DNA from: Kiritimatiellia bacterium
GTDB lineage: Bacteria; Verrucomicrobiota; Kiritimatiellia; RFP12; UBA1067
Direction of reading: 5' to 3'
Assembly (NCBI GenBank): GCA_018399555.1
Contig: JAGYOL010000008.1
Coordinates: 1 to 38,229, forward strand
DNA: 38,229 bases
The notes beneath the pieces are model-generated. The model had not been told where the DNA came from and ran no database searches. It worked only from the letters and a program-made list of their open reading frames with translations. Of this stretch, positions 17,046 to 26,504 are shown in pieces. Position 1 is the stretch's first letter. Every line of letters starts with the position of its first letter. The translations under genes and the position numbers were made by a program.

Positions 17046-18743
17046 GTGACATCAAATGATGATTTTGTTTTAGAGTTGCTGCAGGAAGCCGGTTATGTTA
17101 CGGACGACCAGGTTGAAGCAGTGAAGGATTCTTTGCGCGAGCAGGGGGAAACCATCCTGGATATCCTGGTGCAAGGCGGGGCTGTCACCGAAGACGATGT
17201 GCTTTTTCTGATCGCGCAGCAGTTCGGCATGGAGTATGTGCATGTTGACACCGAGGCGATCGACGCCTCGGTTGTTGATATCATATCGCCGGAGGTTGCT
17301 CGAAAATACAATGTTGTGCCGTTGTACAGCACCGATGAGGCGGTGACCGTTGCTCTGGGAGATCCGATGGGTTACGACACCATTGACTCACTGCAGTATG
17401 TGCTGAGCAAACGTGTCGAGGCTGTGGTTGCTCCTTCGGAAGAGGTCAAGGCCGCGGTTGAAAGATTATACCCTGAAGACTTTGAAACGAAATTCGGCAT
17501 CGAGGCTGACGGGGTTGATGTCGAGCAGAAAAACGTTTTGGATGTGGATGCCGACAGTGATGCCTCAGAGGGTGACGCCCCGGTCATCCGCCTGGTTAGT
17601 ATGATCATCATGGAGGCGTGCAAAATGCGCGCCTCGGATATTCATCTGGAGCCGCTGGAACGCACTTTCCGGGTGCGGTACCGCATCGATGGTGTTCTGC
17701 GGGAGATGGACAGTCCGCCCAAACGTCTGCAGGCGGCCATTCTGAGTCGCGTGAAAATCATGTCAAACATGAAGATATCGGAAAAACGCACTCCCCAGGA
17801 TGGTCGTATTCAGGTCAAGGTTTCGGGACGCGATCTTGACTTGCGTGTTTCCTCGGTGCCCACCAATCACGGTGAGAGCATTGTTATGCGTATTCTCGAC
17901 AAGAGCAATCTGAGTCTGGGTTTGCCTCAGCTGGGATTTCTGTCGGATGATCAGTCAAAATTCGAGCGACTGATCGGACTGCCAGACGGCGTGCTGCTGG
18001 TGACCGGTCCCACCGGTTCCGGCAAGACCACCACACTCTATGCCTGTCTGGGGCAGATCAATCTGCCGGATCGCAAGATCATCACCGTGGAAGATCCGGT
18101 TGAATACCAGATGTCCGGCATCAATCAGGTGCAGGTCAACCGTGATGTGGGACTGGACTTCTCAGCGGCACTGCGTTCAATTCTGCGCCAGGCACCGAAC
18201 ATTGTGATGATCGGTGAGATTCGTGACCATGAAACTGCTGATATCGCTATGGAGGCTGCTCTGACCGGCCATCTGGTTTTCAGCACGCTGCATACTAATG
18301 ATGCACCGAGTGCGGTCACACGTCTGCTGGACATCGGTGTTAAGCCCTTTCTGGTGGCGTCGGCGCTGCGGGCGGCCATGGCCCAGCGTCTTGTTCGTGC
18401 GATCTGCGACAAATGCCGGGAAGAGTACCATCCCAGTGAGCGCGAGCTGAAGATTCTCGGCCCGGTGGCGAAAAAGGCCAATCTGAGCAAGATGTATCTC
18501 GGCAAAGGCTGTTCGGCCTGCGGTCAGTCGGGTTACAAGGGTCGAAAAGGTATTTTTGAAATTTTTCAGCTGGATGACACCATTCAGCGTCTGATCTTTG
18601 ATCGTGCGCCCTCGACGGTTCTGCGGGCCCGTGCCCGCGAGATGGGAATGCGTACACTGCGTGAGGACGGTATGCTGAAAGTTGCTTCCGGCATGACGTC
18701 GCTGCAAGAGGTTTTAAGAGCAACAATGGGAGATGCTGAGTAA
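17046..18743 (+). CDS. pilB: Type IV pilus assembly / type II secretion ATPase, PilB/GspE family (copy 1)
   Basis: This 565-residue protein starts at GTG 17046 after the SD CAGGAGA. An N-terminal T2SSE_N/MshEN-like domain (about 1-140) leads into the N2 domain (RASDIHLEP) and the ATPase. Walker A GPTGSGKT is at 321-328, the Asp box reads TVEDPVEY, the Walker B region is IVMIGEIRD and the His box is [12 protein letters not shown] four-cysteine zinc motif, C454/C457 and C489/C492, is typical of PilB/GspE extension or secretion ATPases and absent from PilT. It should form a cytoplasmic hexamer at the inner-membrane platform. Its TAA overlaps the ATG of the next gene by one base. No platform protein, pilin or secretin gene is in the window, so pilus and secretin roles cannot be separated. 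Confidence 0.93.
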   Translation: MTSNDDFVLELLQEAGYVTDDQVEAVKDSLREQGETILDILVQGGAVTEDDVLFLIAQQFGMEYVHVDTEAIDASVVDIISPEVARKYNVVPLYSTDEAVTVALGDPMGYDTIDSLQYVLSKRVEAVVAPSEEVKAAVERLYPEDFETKFGIEADGVDVEQKNVLDVDADSDASEGDAPVIRLVSMIIMEACKMRASDIHLEPLERTFRVRYRIDGVLREMDSPPKRLQAAILSRVKIMSNMKISEKRTPQDGRIQVKVSGRDLDLRVSSVPTNHGESIVMRILDKSNLSLGLPQLGFLSDDQSKFERLIGLPDGVLLVTGPTGSGKTTTLYACLGQINLPDRKIITVEDPVEYQMSGINQVQVNRDVGLDFSAALRSILRQAPNIVMIGEIRDHETADIAMEAALTGHLVFSTLHTNDAPSAVTRLLDIGVKPFLVASALRAAMAQRLVRAICDKCREEYHPSERELKILGPVAKKANLSKMYLGKGCSACGQSGYKGRKGIFEIFQLDDTIQRLIFDRAPSTVLRARAREMGMRTLREDGMLKVASGMTSLQEVLRATMGDAE

Positions 18744-19825
18744 TGAATGACAGTCTGACTATGGATGAACTGCTGCAGGCAACTGTGGATGAGGGAGCTT
18801 CTGATTTGCATATTCGTGTGGGAGTGCCGCCGATGCTGCGCATTCACGGTGCGCTCACACCGCTGGATATTCCGCCTTTGGAAGCGGAGGACACCGAACG
18901 GCTGGCACGTTCGATTGCCGCTGAAGATGCTTGGGAAGAGATTCATGCGAGTGGCGGATCGGATTTCGCTTTGCCCTTCCTTGATCTGGCCCGTTTTCGT
19001 GTTTCGGTTTTCAAGGAGCGCGATAATCTGGGGGTAGTGCTGCGTCAGATACCCGCTGATCTTTTGACTCTCGAGCAGATCGGTCTGCCGGAAGAGGTCA
19101 AAGAGATGCTCTTCAAACCGCGCGGTCTGATTCTGGTGACCGGTCCCACCGGTTCCGGTAAATCAACCACACTGGCCAGTATGATTGACATTATCAACCG
19201 TCAGCGTGATGTTCACATCATTACGGTTGAAGATCCGATTGAATACTACCACCCGCACAAGAACTGTATTGTGACACAGCGCGAGGTCGGTCATGATGTG
19301 CCCTCCTTCGCCGAAGCGATCCGTCGTGCGTTGCGTCAGGACCCCGATGTGATTCTGGTGGGAGAAATGCGCGATCTTGAAACAATGCAGGCGGCGATCA
19401 CCGCAGCTGAGACCGGCCATTTGGTTTTTGCGACGCTGCATACCACCGGTGCTGCGGCCACCGTTGACCGTGTGGTGGATGCCTTCCCGACCGACCAGCA
19501 GGAGCAGGTGCGCACACAGCTCTCAGTCGGCCTGGTGGCGGTCATCTCACAGCTGCTGCTCAAACGCATCGACAAGCCCGGACGTGTGGCTTCGTTCGAG
19601 ATCATGATATCAACTCCGGCCATTCGTTCGCGTATCCGCGACAACAAGACCTTCCAGATTTCATCGGATATCCAGACTGGTGCCAAGTTCGGTATGGTCA
19701 CCCTCGATTCCCATCTGATGGGACTCTACCTGGCGGGAAAAATATCCTATGAGGATCTCATAACCAAATCGCAGGATCCCGATACGGTTGTTCAGAAACT
19801 GCGGCAGGAGCTCAACCAGAGGTAA
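18743..19825 (+). CDS. pilT: Twitching motility retraction ATPase PilT
   Basis: The product is 360 residues. The N-terminal PAS-like domain begins [20 protein letters not shown], the canonical PilT opening. Walker A GPTGSGKS is at 134-141, the Asp box is [10 protein letters not shown], Walker B is VILVGEMRD and the His box is [12 protein letters not shown]. The C-terminal [10 protein letters not shown] and [13 protein letters not shown] match the AIRNLIRE retraction motif region of PilT, and there is no zinc cysteine cluster. It powers pilus depolymerisation, which supports a type IV pilus rather than a pure type II system for this operon. It overlaps the first PilB gene by 1 nt and precedes the second by 5 nt, so the three are translationally coupled. 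Confidence 0.93.
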   Translation: MNDSLTMDELLQATVDEGASDLHIRVGVPPMLRIHGALTPLDIPPLEAEDTERLARSIAAEDAWEEIHASGGSDFALPFLDLARFRVSVFKERDNLGVVLRQIPADLLTLEQIGLPEEVKEMLFKPRGLILVTGPTGSGKSTTLASMIDIINRQRDVHIITVEDPIEYYHPHKNCIVTQREVGHDVPSFAEAIRRALRQDPDVILVGEMRDLETMQAAITAAETGHLVFATLHTTGAAATVDRVVDAFPTDQQEQVRTQLSVGLVAVISQLLLKRIDKPGRVASFEIMISTPAIRSRIRDNKTFQISSDIQTGAKFGMVTLDSHLMGLYLAGKISYEDLITKSQDPDTVVQKLRQELNQR

Positions 19826-19830
19826 TGTAA

Positions 19831-21549
19831 ATGGATGATGTAACTATAACCGAGACACCGACCTACGATCCGCTGATCGACCTTGCAATCAGCAACGGTG
19901 TGATTGATCAGCAGCAGAGTAAGGAGCTGATCGAAGAGAAACAGCGCTCCGGCAACTCAATTCGCAAGATTTTGATCGATAACGGCTACGTTACCGAAGA
20001 GGATCTGCTGGGCATGATGGCTTCCTACCAGGGTTGCGATGTGATCGATCTCGAGATAGCCTCTTTCGATCCGGATGTGATCGACAGTGTGCCCGCCAAT
20101 ATCGCCAGAATGTACAATGTGCTGCCGGTGCATACAACCGGCGGCACAGTGACCCTCGCAACCTCCAATCTGATCGATCCGTATGTGATGGATGAATTGA
20201 TGTTTGTGCTCACACGCGATGTGGAGTTCGCTTTTGCCAAGGAGCACGACGTGCTGGAGCGTATCCGCGAATATTATGGCGAGGAAAGTCTGTCGATGGC
20301 CGATATGATTGATGGTCTGGAGTCGGATATGGCTTCGGATCATTCGCTGACTATCGACGAGGCTGATGCTGCTTCACTGGAAAGTGCCGCAGCGGCGGCA
20401 CCGGTCATTCGGTTTGTCAACCTGGTGCTCTATCAGGCTGTCACCGACCGTGCCTCCGATATTCACTTTGAACCATTTGAAGCCACTTTCCGCATTCGTT
20501 ATCGTGTGGATGGTGCCCTCTATGAGATGTCGCCACCGCCCAAGCGTCTTGCGCTGGCGATCATCTCGCGTATCAAAGTCATGTCCGGCCTGAACATTGC
20601 CGAGCGTCGTGTGCCGCAGGATGGGCGTATCTCTTTGACGGTTGCCGGACACCAGGTTGATCTGCGTGTCTCCTGCCTGCCGACCTCGCACGGAGAAAGC
20701 GTGGTACTGCGTGTGCTGGACCGTTCCGTGGTTTCACTTGATCTCGAAAATGTCGGTCTGCCCGAGGATATCTATGAGGACATCACAATTGATATTGAAA
20801 AACCCAATGGTATTCTGATTGTGACCGGGCCGACTGGTTCCGGAAAAACCACCACTCTCTACTCGGCACTGCGCCGTATCAACAAACCTGAGTCCAAGCT
20901 GCTGACGGCCGAGGAGCCGGTTGAATATGATATTGACGGTATTATTCAGGTGCAGATAAACCCTTCGTCAGGCAACACCTTCGCCAAGGTGCTGCGCGCG
21001 TTTCTGCGTCAGGACCCCGATATCATGATGATCGGTGAGATTCGTGATATTGAAACCGCGGAGATCGCGGTGCAGGCCTCGTTGACTGGCCACTTTGTGT
21101 TCAGTACTCTGCACACCAACGATGCAGCCGGTGCCGTTACCCGTCTGGTCGATATGAATGTGGCGCCCTATCTGATCTCATCGACTCTCGAGGCGGTGCT
21201 GGGACAGCGGCTGGTGCGCACAATCTGTCTGAATTGTAAGGAGGGTTATACACCGGATAGTGAAGCCCTGACTAACCTTGACCTGACCCAGGCGGATGTC
21301 GGCGACCGTCAGTTTTTCTATGGCCGCGGCTGCTCAAACTGTAACAGTACCGGTTATAAGGGACGTAAGGGTGTTTTCGAATATCTGCGCATGAGCGATC
21401 CGATTCGTGAATTAGTAAATAACCGCAGTCCGACCCTTTATATCAAGGAGAAAGCCCGCGAGCTTGGTATGCGCACCTTGCGCGAGGATGCCATCCGCAA
21501 TGTGCTCGACGGCTATACAACTGTGGATGAAGTACTGCGCTACACCTAA
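19831..21549 (+). CDS. Second PilB/GspE-family ATPase (copy 2)
   Basis: This 572-residue paralogue of the gene two positions upstream has the same plan: N-terminal T2SSE_N/MshEN-like domain (about 12-150, NGYVTEEDLLGMMA), an acidic and alanine-rich linker (about 150-190), N2 with RASDIHFEP, Walker A GPTGSGKT at 333-340, [20 protein letters not shown] and four zinc cysteines (CLNC, CSNC). The Asp-box sequence is TAEEPVEYD, with Glu where copy 1 has Asp. The two copies are clearly diverged, so this is an old duplication and probably a separate function, for example one serving pili and one a type II secretion system. It is probably the last gene of the operon; a structured RNA region follows. 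Confidence 0.92.
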   Translation: MDDVTITETPTYDPLIDLAISNGVIDQQQSKELIEEKQRSGNSIRKILIDNGYVTEEDLLGMMASYQGCDVIDLEIASFDPDVIDSVPANIARMYNVLPVHTTGGTVTLATSNLIDPYVMDELMFVLTRDVEFAFAKEHDVLERIREYYGEESLSMADMIDGLESDMASDHSLTIDEADAASLESAAAAAPVIRFVNLVLYQAVTDRASDIHFEPFEATFRIRYRVDGALYEMSPPPKRLALAIISRIKVMSGLNIAERRVPQDGRISLTVAGHQVDLRVSCLPTSHGESVVLRVLDRSVVSLDLENVGLPEDIYEDITIDIEKPNGILIVTGPTGSGKTTTLYSALRRINKPESKLLTAEEPVEYDIDGIIQVQINPSSGNTFAKVLRAFLRQDPDIMMIGEIRDIETAEIAVQASLTGHFVFSTLHTNDAAGAVTRLVDMNVAPYLISSTLEAVLGQRLVRTICLNCKEGYTPDSEALTNLDLTQADVGDRQFFYGRGCSNCNSTGYKGRKGVFEYLRMSDPIRELVNNRSPTLYIKEKARELGMRTLREDAIRNVLDGYTTVDEVLRYT

Positions 21550-21561
21550 ACTTAAGAGATC

Positions 21562-21658
21562 GGCACTTCCGCCAGGCAGCGAGTCTGTGATAACCGCCCT
21601 ACATACTCTGCTTTGCCGTAACAGCACGGCATTGCACGCTCAGTATGTGGAAGGTGCC
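21562..21658 (+). promoter_or_regulatory. Highly structured leader upstream of trxB
   Basis: Three nested helices are visible. The outer helix pairs GGCACTTCC (21562-21570) with GGAAGGTGCC (21649-21658) with one bulge. The middle helix pairs ACATACT (21601-21607) with AGTATGT (21642-21648), directly abutting the outer helix. The inner one pairs TGCCGT (21614-21619) with ACGGCA (21626-21631). A 30-nt stretch (21571-21600) forms the opposing side of the junction. No T tract follows, so it is not a plain terminator. It lies 41 nt before trxB and may be a regulatory leader, a processed small RNA or the 3' end of the pil transcript. I do not recognise a known riboswitch class. Confidence 0.5.
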
Positions 21659-21699
21659 GCGCAACTGTGCTGGTCCGGCAGACAAGGAGATTAAAGAAG

Positions 21700-22614
21700 A
21701 TGGAGAACATAGTGATACTGGGCAGCGGTCCGGCAGGCATGACGGCCGCCATTTACGCCGCCCGCGCCAACCTTGCCCCGGTTGTCATCACCGGCATGAC
21801 ACCGGGAGGTCAACTTACCGAAACCACGGATGTTGAAAATTTTCCCGGTTTTGAACAGCCGGTCGACGGCAACACCCTGGTGGAGACCATGCGCCGACAG
21901 GCGGAGAGACTCGGTGTACGGGTTGTAATGGATGAAGTCAGTTCGTGCGATCTTTTCGGAACCGAAAAAAAACTGTCACTTATGATGGAGGATGAAATAC
22001 GCACCAGAGCTCTGATTATCGCTACCGGAGCGAGTGCCCGCTATCTCGGACTTGAGAGCGAGAAGGCCCTGACGGGGCGGGGGGTTTCCGGTTGCGCCAC
22101 CTGTGACGGCGCTTTTTACAAGGATCAGCCGGTGGCAGTGATCGGAGGCGGCGACACCGCTATGGAAGATGCGCTCTATCTCTCGCGCATGGCCTCCAGG
22201 ATAACGGTCATCCATCGCCGTGATCAATTCCGCGCCTCAAAAATCATGGGCGAGCGCGTGCTCAGGAATGATAAGATCGATGTCATGTGGGATTCCGTGG
22301 TCGATGAGTTTATGGGTGTTGATCAGGGAGCGCTCAGCGCACTGAAGATCAAAAATGTGAAAAGCGGCGCCATTTCCGAACTGCCGGTTAACGGGGCTTT
22401 TCTGGCAATCGGCCATACGCCGAATACCGCTCTGTTCGCGGAATATCTCGATCTGGACGAGGATGGGTATATCACGACTTCGAATACACATACCAACCTG
22501 GATGGGGTCTTCGCCGCCGGAGATGTGCAGGATCGCCGCTATAAACAGGCGGTCACCGCCGCCGCCAGCGGCTGCATGGCTGCTCTGGAGGCGGAGCGCT
22601 GGCTGGCTGGCTGA
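21700..22614 (+). CDS. trxB: Thioredoxin reductase
   Basis: The protein is 304 residues; the ATG at 21700 follows AAGGAG with about 10 nt spacing. The FAD site is GSGPAGMTAAIYAARA near the N-terminus, the redox-active disulphide is C132-A-T-C135, and the NADPH site is IGGGDTAMEDA followed by HRRDQFRAS, a pattern that favours NADPH. The C-terminal FAD motif GVFAAGDVQD is present. It reduces thioredoxin in the cytoplasm, supplying ribonucleotide reductase and peroxide defence. The ABC exporter gene starts 16 nt after its stop, so they are likely co-transcribed. Confidence 0.96.
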   Translation: MENIVILGSGPAGMTAAIYAARANLAPVVITGMTPGGQLTETTDVENFPGFEQPVDGNTLVETMRRQAERLGVRVVMDEVSSCDLFGTEKKLSLMMEDEIRTRALIIATGASARYLGLESEKALTGRGVSGCATCDGAFYKDQPVAVIGGGDTAMEDALYLSRMASRITVIHRRDQFRASKIMGERVLRNDKIDVMWDSVVDEFMGVDQGALSALKIKNVKSGAISELPVNGAFLAIGHTPNTALFAEYLDLDEDGYITTSNTHTNLDGVFAAGDVQDRRYKQAVTAAASGCMAALEAERWLAG

Positions 22615-22630
22615 CGACTGACAGACTTTT

Positions 22631-24574
22631 ATGAATGAATTCTTTGACAGAGATTATTCGGTCGGAGAGGCATACAGACGACTCTACCGTTACGCGATAA
22701 AATATCGGGGACGTCTGATTATGGGTTTGCTGGCCGGCTCGCTCACTGCGGGTGCCTGGCTTCCGATATTTCAGATGGTTCAGCCTGCGCTCAAGCAGAT
22801 GATTGTCACAACCGGACAAACCGCTGAGGTTCACGACACTTCGTACGATTCAGCGGATGGCGCCGGACAGGATGGGGCTGGCCAGTTTAATGATGCGCAG
22901 AATGATGCCGAAGCTTCACTGCCGCGAAGCTTCCTGAAAGCGGAAAAGATAGGCAACCGCTTGGGACTGAAGTTCCGCGATGAAAACAACAACATGACCG
23001 GCATGCTGCTGTTGCTGGGTCTCTTTGTGTTGCCGCCGATTGTGATTTTTAAAATGGTGGTGATGTATCTCAACCACTATTTTCTGCGCTGGACCGGGGC
23101 GAATGTGGTCAGAGATTTCCGGGTAGATCTCTTTAATCATCTGCAGAATCAGCCGCTGAGCTTTTTCGGACGGACAGATGTAGGCCAGATAATGAGCCGC
23201 TGCACCAGTGATCCGCAAATGGTCGACCGCGTTATTTCACGGACATTCGCCGATATCTGCCGGGCACCGTTTGAAATATTATTTTCTGTCGGGTATGTGT
23301 TTTATTTCGCACTCAACAACGGTATGACATCCACTCTGGCGGTTGTAATTATCGGTTTTCCCTGTTTTATTCTGCCGATGGCCTTCCTCGGTAACCGTGT
23401 GCGAAAATGGGCGAAACAGGCTCTCAGACGTATTTCAATCGTGAGTTCGAAACTGCATGAAAATCTGACCTGCATCCGCGTTGTTAAAGCCTATCATACC
23501 GAGCAGCAGGAAAAAGAGAAATATTACAAGGTTAACCAGTACTATCTCAAAAGTGTGATGAAGGCTATCCGGATTGAACTTTTAATCGGGCCTGCGGTTG
23601 AGGGTGTCGGGTTGCTGCTGGTTGCCGCCTTCGTGGTGTACTGCTATTTCAGCAGGATACCTCTGACCAAGATCGTACCTCTGATTGTGCCTTTTTTCAT
23701 AGCTTACGCTCCTATGAAGCGGCTGAGCCGGGTGCAGGCCCAGATCGAGCGTGGACGCGCCGCTTTGGCCCGTATATTTTCGCTGCTGGATACGGACTGC
23801 TCCCTCCCTGAAGCTGCTGATCCGGTACGCAAAAGCAGTTTTGAGGAAAAAATAGCATTTCGGAATGTCAGCTTCCGATATGCCGAGGTTGGTGAGCCCA
23901 CTATCAGGAATGTCACCTTTGAGATTCCTTGCGGTGCGGTTGTGGCGGTTGTCGGTGGTACCGGATCCGGTAAAACCACCCTGGCCAATCTGCTGGCCAG
24001 ATTCTATGATGTGGATGCCGGCACGGTGACGATGGACGGTGTGGATGTAAAAGATATCGCCACCGGCGATCTGCGCAAACTGATCGGTGTTGTTACGCAG
24101 GAAACCGTGCTTTTCAACGATACGATAGCCAACAATATATCCTATGGAACGCCTGACGCCACCCGAAAGCAGATCGAAGATGCGGCCAAAATGGCCAATG
24201 CCCATCCCTTTATTGTAGCGCATGCCGAGGGCTATAACCGGGTTTGCGGCGAAAAGGGTTTTTCACTCAGTGGCGGTGAGCGTCAGCGGATCGCCATTGC
24301 GCGGGCGATTCTGAAGAATCCGCCGGTACTGATTCTCGACGAGGCCACCAGCGCGCTTGATACGGTCACCGAAAAACTGGTGCAGGATGCCATTAACAAA
24401 CTGATGACCAACCGCACGACATTTGCGATAGCTCACCGCTTGAGTACCATTAAAAATGCTGATACAATCCTTGTTCTGGAGAGTGGCGTTATCAAGGAGT
24501 GCGGCACCCATGCTGAGCTCTACGAAAAGGATGGCGAGTATCGCAAGTTCTGTGATATGCAGATGATGGATTAA
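22631..24574 (+). CDS. MsbA-like ABC exporter, fused permease and ATPase
   Basis: This 647-residue half-transporter has an N-terminal membrane domain with about six helices (residues 30-395) and a C-terminal ATPase. Walker A GGTGSGKT is at 442-449, the signature LSGGE at 546-550, Walker B VLILDE at 566-571 and the His switch is in AIAHRLSTI. The fold suits lipid A/lipid or peptide exporters of the MsbA type. The first external loop is long: between helices 1 and 2 about 65 hydrophilic residues, Gln/Asp/Ala-rich, are inserted (about 60-125), which MsbA does not have. The SD is weak. With trxB upstream and a MurJ-family gene downstream, a role in envelope lipid export is the best guess; the substrate is unproven. 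Confidence 0.9.
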   Translation: MNEFFDRDYSVGEAYRRLYRYAIKYRGRLIMGLLAGSLTAGAWLPIFQMVQPALKQMIVTTGQTAEVHDTSYDSADGAGQDGAGQFNDAQNDAEASLPRSFLKAEKIGNRLGLKFRDENNNMTGMLLLLGLFVLPPIVIFKMVVMYLNHYFLRWTGANVVRDFRVDLFNHLQNQPLSFFGRTDVGQIMSRCTSDPQMVDRVISRTFADICRAPFEILFSVGYVFYFALNNGMTSTLAVVIIGFPCFILPMAFLGNRVRKWAKQALRRISIVSSKLHENLTCIRVVKAYHTEQQEKEKYYKVNQYYLKSVMKAIRIELLIGPAVEGVGLLLVAAFVVYCYFSRIPLTKIVPLIVPFFIAYAPMKRLSRVQAQIERGRAALARIFSLLDTDCSLPEAADPVRKSSFEEKIAFRNVSFRYAEVGEPTIRNVTFEIPCGAVVAVVGGTGSGKTTLANLLARFYDVDAGTVTMDGVDVKDIATGDLRKLIGVVTQETVLFNDTIANNISYGTPDATRKQIEDAAKMANAHPFIVAHAEGYNRVCGEKGFSLSGGERQRIAIARAILKNPPVLILDEATSALDTVTEKLVQDAINKLMTNRTTFAIAHRLSTIKNADTILVLESGVIKECGTHAELYEKDGEYRKFCDMQMMD

Positions 24575-24666
24575 ATGAGGCGGAGAGCCGCTGTTAATCA
24601 GCAGTGTCCCTTAAGCGGGGTTCGAACGGCTAGCACTCTTCACTCCATTACTACGGGGGAGGGATA

Positions 24667-26307
24667 ATGGGGATCACCGGCACCAAGCTTGAAAAGAGCA
24701 TCTTCAAAGCAGGACTTTTCGTGGGCGCGGCTCATCTGCTGTTTAAACTGGCAGGTCTGATTCAGGCGCGTTTCATGACCCAGTATCTGCCGCCTGAAAC
24801 CTATGAGGTTGTCTATACCTTCGTTTTTGAACATGGTATTTACACGCTCTTTCTGATCGGAGAAGAAGCTCTCGCTCCGGCTTTTCTGCCGCTTTTCATG
24901 CGGGAACTGGATACCGGAAAAGTCAAGGATGCCTGGCGTTTTGCCAACTCGGTGCTCAGTGTGCAGTTTATCCTGCTGGCCTTGCTGGCACTCTTTCTTT
25001 TCTTTGCTCCGCAATTTGTGGTCACAATAACCATGCCCTGGGAAGCCGGTTCCGCAAGTGCTGATCCGGAACGCTTCGCCCTGGCTGTGCGCAGTTTGCG
25101 GAGCCTCGCCCCGGCGTTGATCGGGCTCTCGCTGGGATCGACCACCTACGTGCTGCTCAATGCGCATAAACGCTTTTTTCTGGCCGCCTTCGGTGACGCG
25201 GTCTGGAAGTTCTGCGCGGTCGGTTTTCTGTTGGCCGGGGTAGCATTGAAAAAAGACTACGCTCAGATGCTGATGTGGGGCCTCGTAGCTGGCTCACTGT
25301 GTAAGCTGGGCACCCATCTGTTCGGTTTGCGCGATCAGTTTGACCGGCTGCGCTTTGTAATCGACTGGCGTCACCCTTTTCTGCGGAAACTGCTGTGGCT
25401 GATGCTGCCTTTGCTGGCCGGTATTGTGGTTGCAAAAATACGTGATCATGTGAATGATGTTTTTGTACTGGGAACCATTGAAGAGAGCGGTTTGATGCAG
25501 GCCAACAGTATCGGACGCAAGTTGCAGGGAACTATCCACTGGCTGGTGCCATATACCCTCTCGATTGCAGTTTTTCCCTTCTTCTGTGAGTTGGTCGATA
25601 AAAAGGATCAACATGAGCTGGGAAGATTGGTCACCCATTTCGGACGTATTCTGATGGCGGCATTCATACCCTTTGCCATGTTGATGGCAGTGGTGTCCGT
25701 GCCCTTTACCGCACTGCTCTTTCAAGGAGGGCATTTTGATGCAACAGCTGTACAGCGCACCGCTTTGACGCTCTCGTTCTATACCTTTGTGTTGCCGGCC
25801 GGGGCGGTTGAGTGTCTGGCCATGCAGGCATTCTTCGCCAATCGCCGCATGTGGACGGTGACACTGCTGGGAATATTCTTTTCAACCTTGAGCATTATTA
25901 TCAGCTGGATCGGGCTGCATGTCGCCGATGGAGACGGGGTCTTGATGCTCTGCTTCATCGCCGGCGGCTTCACGCTTTCGCGAATTCTCAAAAGTGTCGC
26001 GCTGAATCTTTTTCTGCGTAAAAATGCTCCGGTTTTCCCTTTTGCGCCAACCTTTGCCTTTCTGGTGAGGGTCATTCTTGCTTCACTGATATCCGGCGCA
26101 CTTGCCTGGTTGCTGCTAGGCAAACTTGCTGCAGTAGAGCAGCTCGCCGGCAGATTGGGTGATCTGGTAAAACTCGCTGTGACCGGCGGTCTCTTCACAG
26201 TGTTCTATCTGGGTGCAGCTTATCTGTTGCGGATTGATGAGATTCACGAGCTTTATAAGCTGATTGTGCGGCAGATCGCCGCTCTCAGAGCAGGACGAAA
26301 AAAATAA
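24667..26307 (+). CDS. murJ: MurJ/MVF-family lipid flippase, divergent
   Basis: The product is 546 residues with about 14 predicted membrane helices, the length and pattern of the MurJ (MviN) family, which flips lipid II for peptidoglycan assembly. Supporting blocks are LIGEEALAPAFLPLF near residues 58-75, the mid-protein SIAVFPFF and VPFTALLFQGGHFD. The start follows a strong GGGGAGGG SD. Compared from memory with E. coli MurJ, the conserved Arg18 and Arg24 positions appear to be Lys27 and Gln33 here, while a basic pair is kept near the Arg270 position. It may be a diverged MurJ or a MurJ-like exporter of another undecaprenyl-linked sugar. The 92 nt before it hold nothing I can interpret. 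The tRNA-Val gene follows on the opposite strand. Confidence 0.85.
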   Translation: MGITGTKLEKSIFKAGLFVGAAHLLFKLAGLIQARFMTQYLPPETYEVVYTFVFEHGIYTLFLIGEEALAPAFLPLFMRELDTGKVKDAWRFANSVLSVQFILLALLALFLFFAPQFVVTITMPWEAGSASADPERFALAVRSLRSLAPALIGLSLGSTTYVLLNAHKRFFLAAFGDAVWKFCAVGFLLAGVALKKDYAQMLMWGLVAGSLCKLGTHLFGLRDQFDRLRFVIDWRHPFLRKLLWLMLPLLAGIVVAKIRDHVNDVFVLGTIEESGLMQANSIGRKLQGTIHWLVPYTLSIAVFPFFCELVDKKDQHELGRLVTHFGRILMAAFIPFAMLMAVVSVPFTALLFQGGHFDATAVQRTALTLSFYTFVLPAGAVECLAMQAFFANRRMWTVTLLGIFFSTLSIIISWIGLHVADGDGVLMLCFIAGGFTLSRILKSVALNLFLRKNAPVFPFAPTFAFLVRVILASLISGALAWLLLGKLAAVEQLAGRLGDLVKLAVTGGLFTVFYLGAAYLLRIDEIHELYKLIVRQIAALRAGRKK

Positions 26308-26317
26308 GCGATTGCTT
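26298..26317 (-). terminator. Possible terminator of tRNA-Val
   Basis: On the minus strand AAGC-aatc-GCTT, a short 4-bp stem, is followed by A and seven T residues, 6 nt after the tRNA CCA end. The stem is weak and overlaps the last codons of the flippase gene on the other strand. Confidence 0.35.
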
Positions 26318-26322
26318 GAAAC

Positions 26323-26399
26323 TGGTGGGCGGTGAGGGACTCGAACCCCCGACATCCTGGGTGTAAACCAGGCTCTCTAACCAACTGAGATAACCGCCC
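26323..26399 (-). tRNA. tRNA-Val (anticodon UAC)
   Basis: A full cloverleaf is readable on the minus strand. The acceptor stem is GGGCGGT/ACCGCCC, the discriminator is A and CCA is encoded. The D-loop contains AGTTGGTTAGA, the anticodon stem is CCTGG/CCAGG with loop TTTACAC, and the T arm is GGGGGTTCGAGTCCC-like. The anticodon TAC (26363-26365) reads valine codons. No intron is present. Confidence 0.97.
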
Positions 26400-26416
26400 G
26401 ACCTAAAGAAGCGAAC

Positions 26417-26445
26417 AATATAGCGGTTATGCCGAACTAAGGCAA
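26417..26445 (-). promoter_or_regulatory. tRNA-Val promoter
   Basis: TTGCCT, a 17-nt spacer and TATATT stand 17 nt before the first base of the tRNA on the minus strand, a good sigma70-type arrangement. Confidence 0.65.
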
Positions 26446-26504
26446 GTCAGTATTCGCAGTTTTGTCCGTTTGCATCTGAAAAAAGCGGGCAGATTGAGGC
26501 GGTG

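Noticed and set aside
21650-21690. Resemblance to a cobalamin riboswitch (GCGCAACTGTG before trxB)
   Set aside because: The B12 box and the conserved upstream core are missing, and trxB is not a typical B12-controlled gene.
24604-24640. tRNA T-arm-like string GGGGTTCGAAC before the flippase gene
   Set aside because: No acceptor, D or anticodon arm can be built around it.
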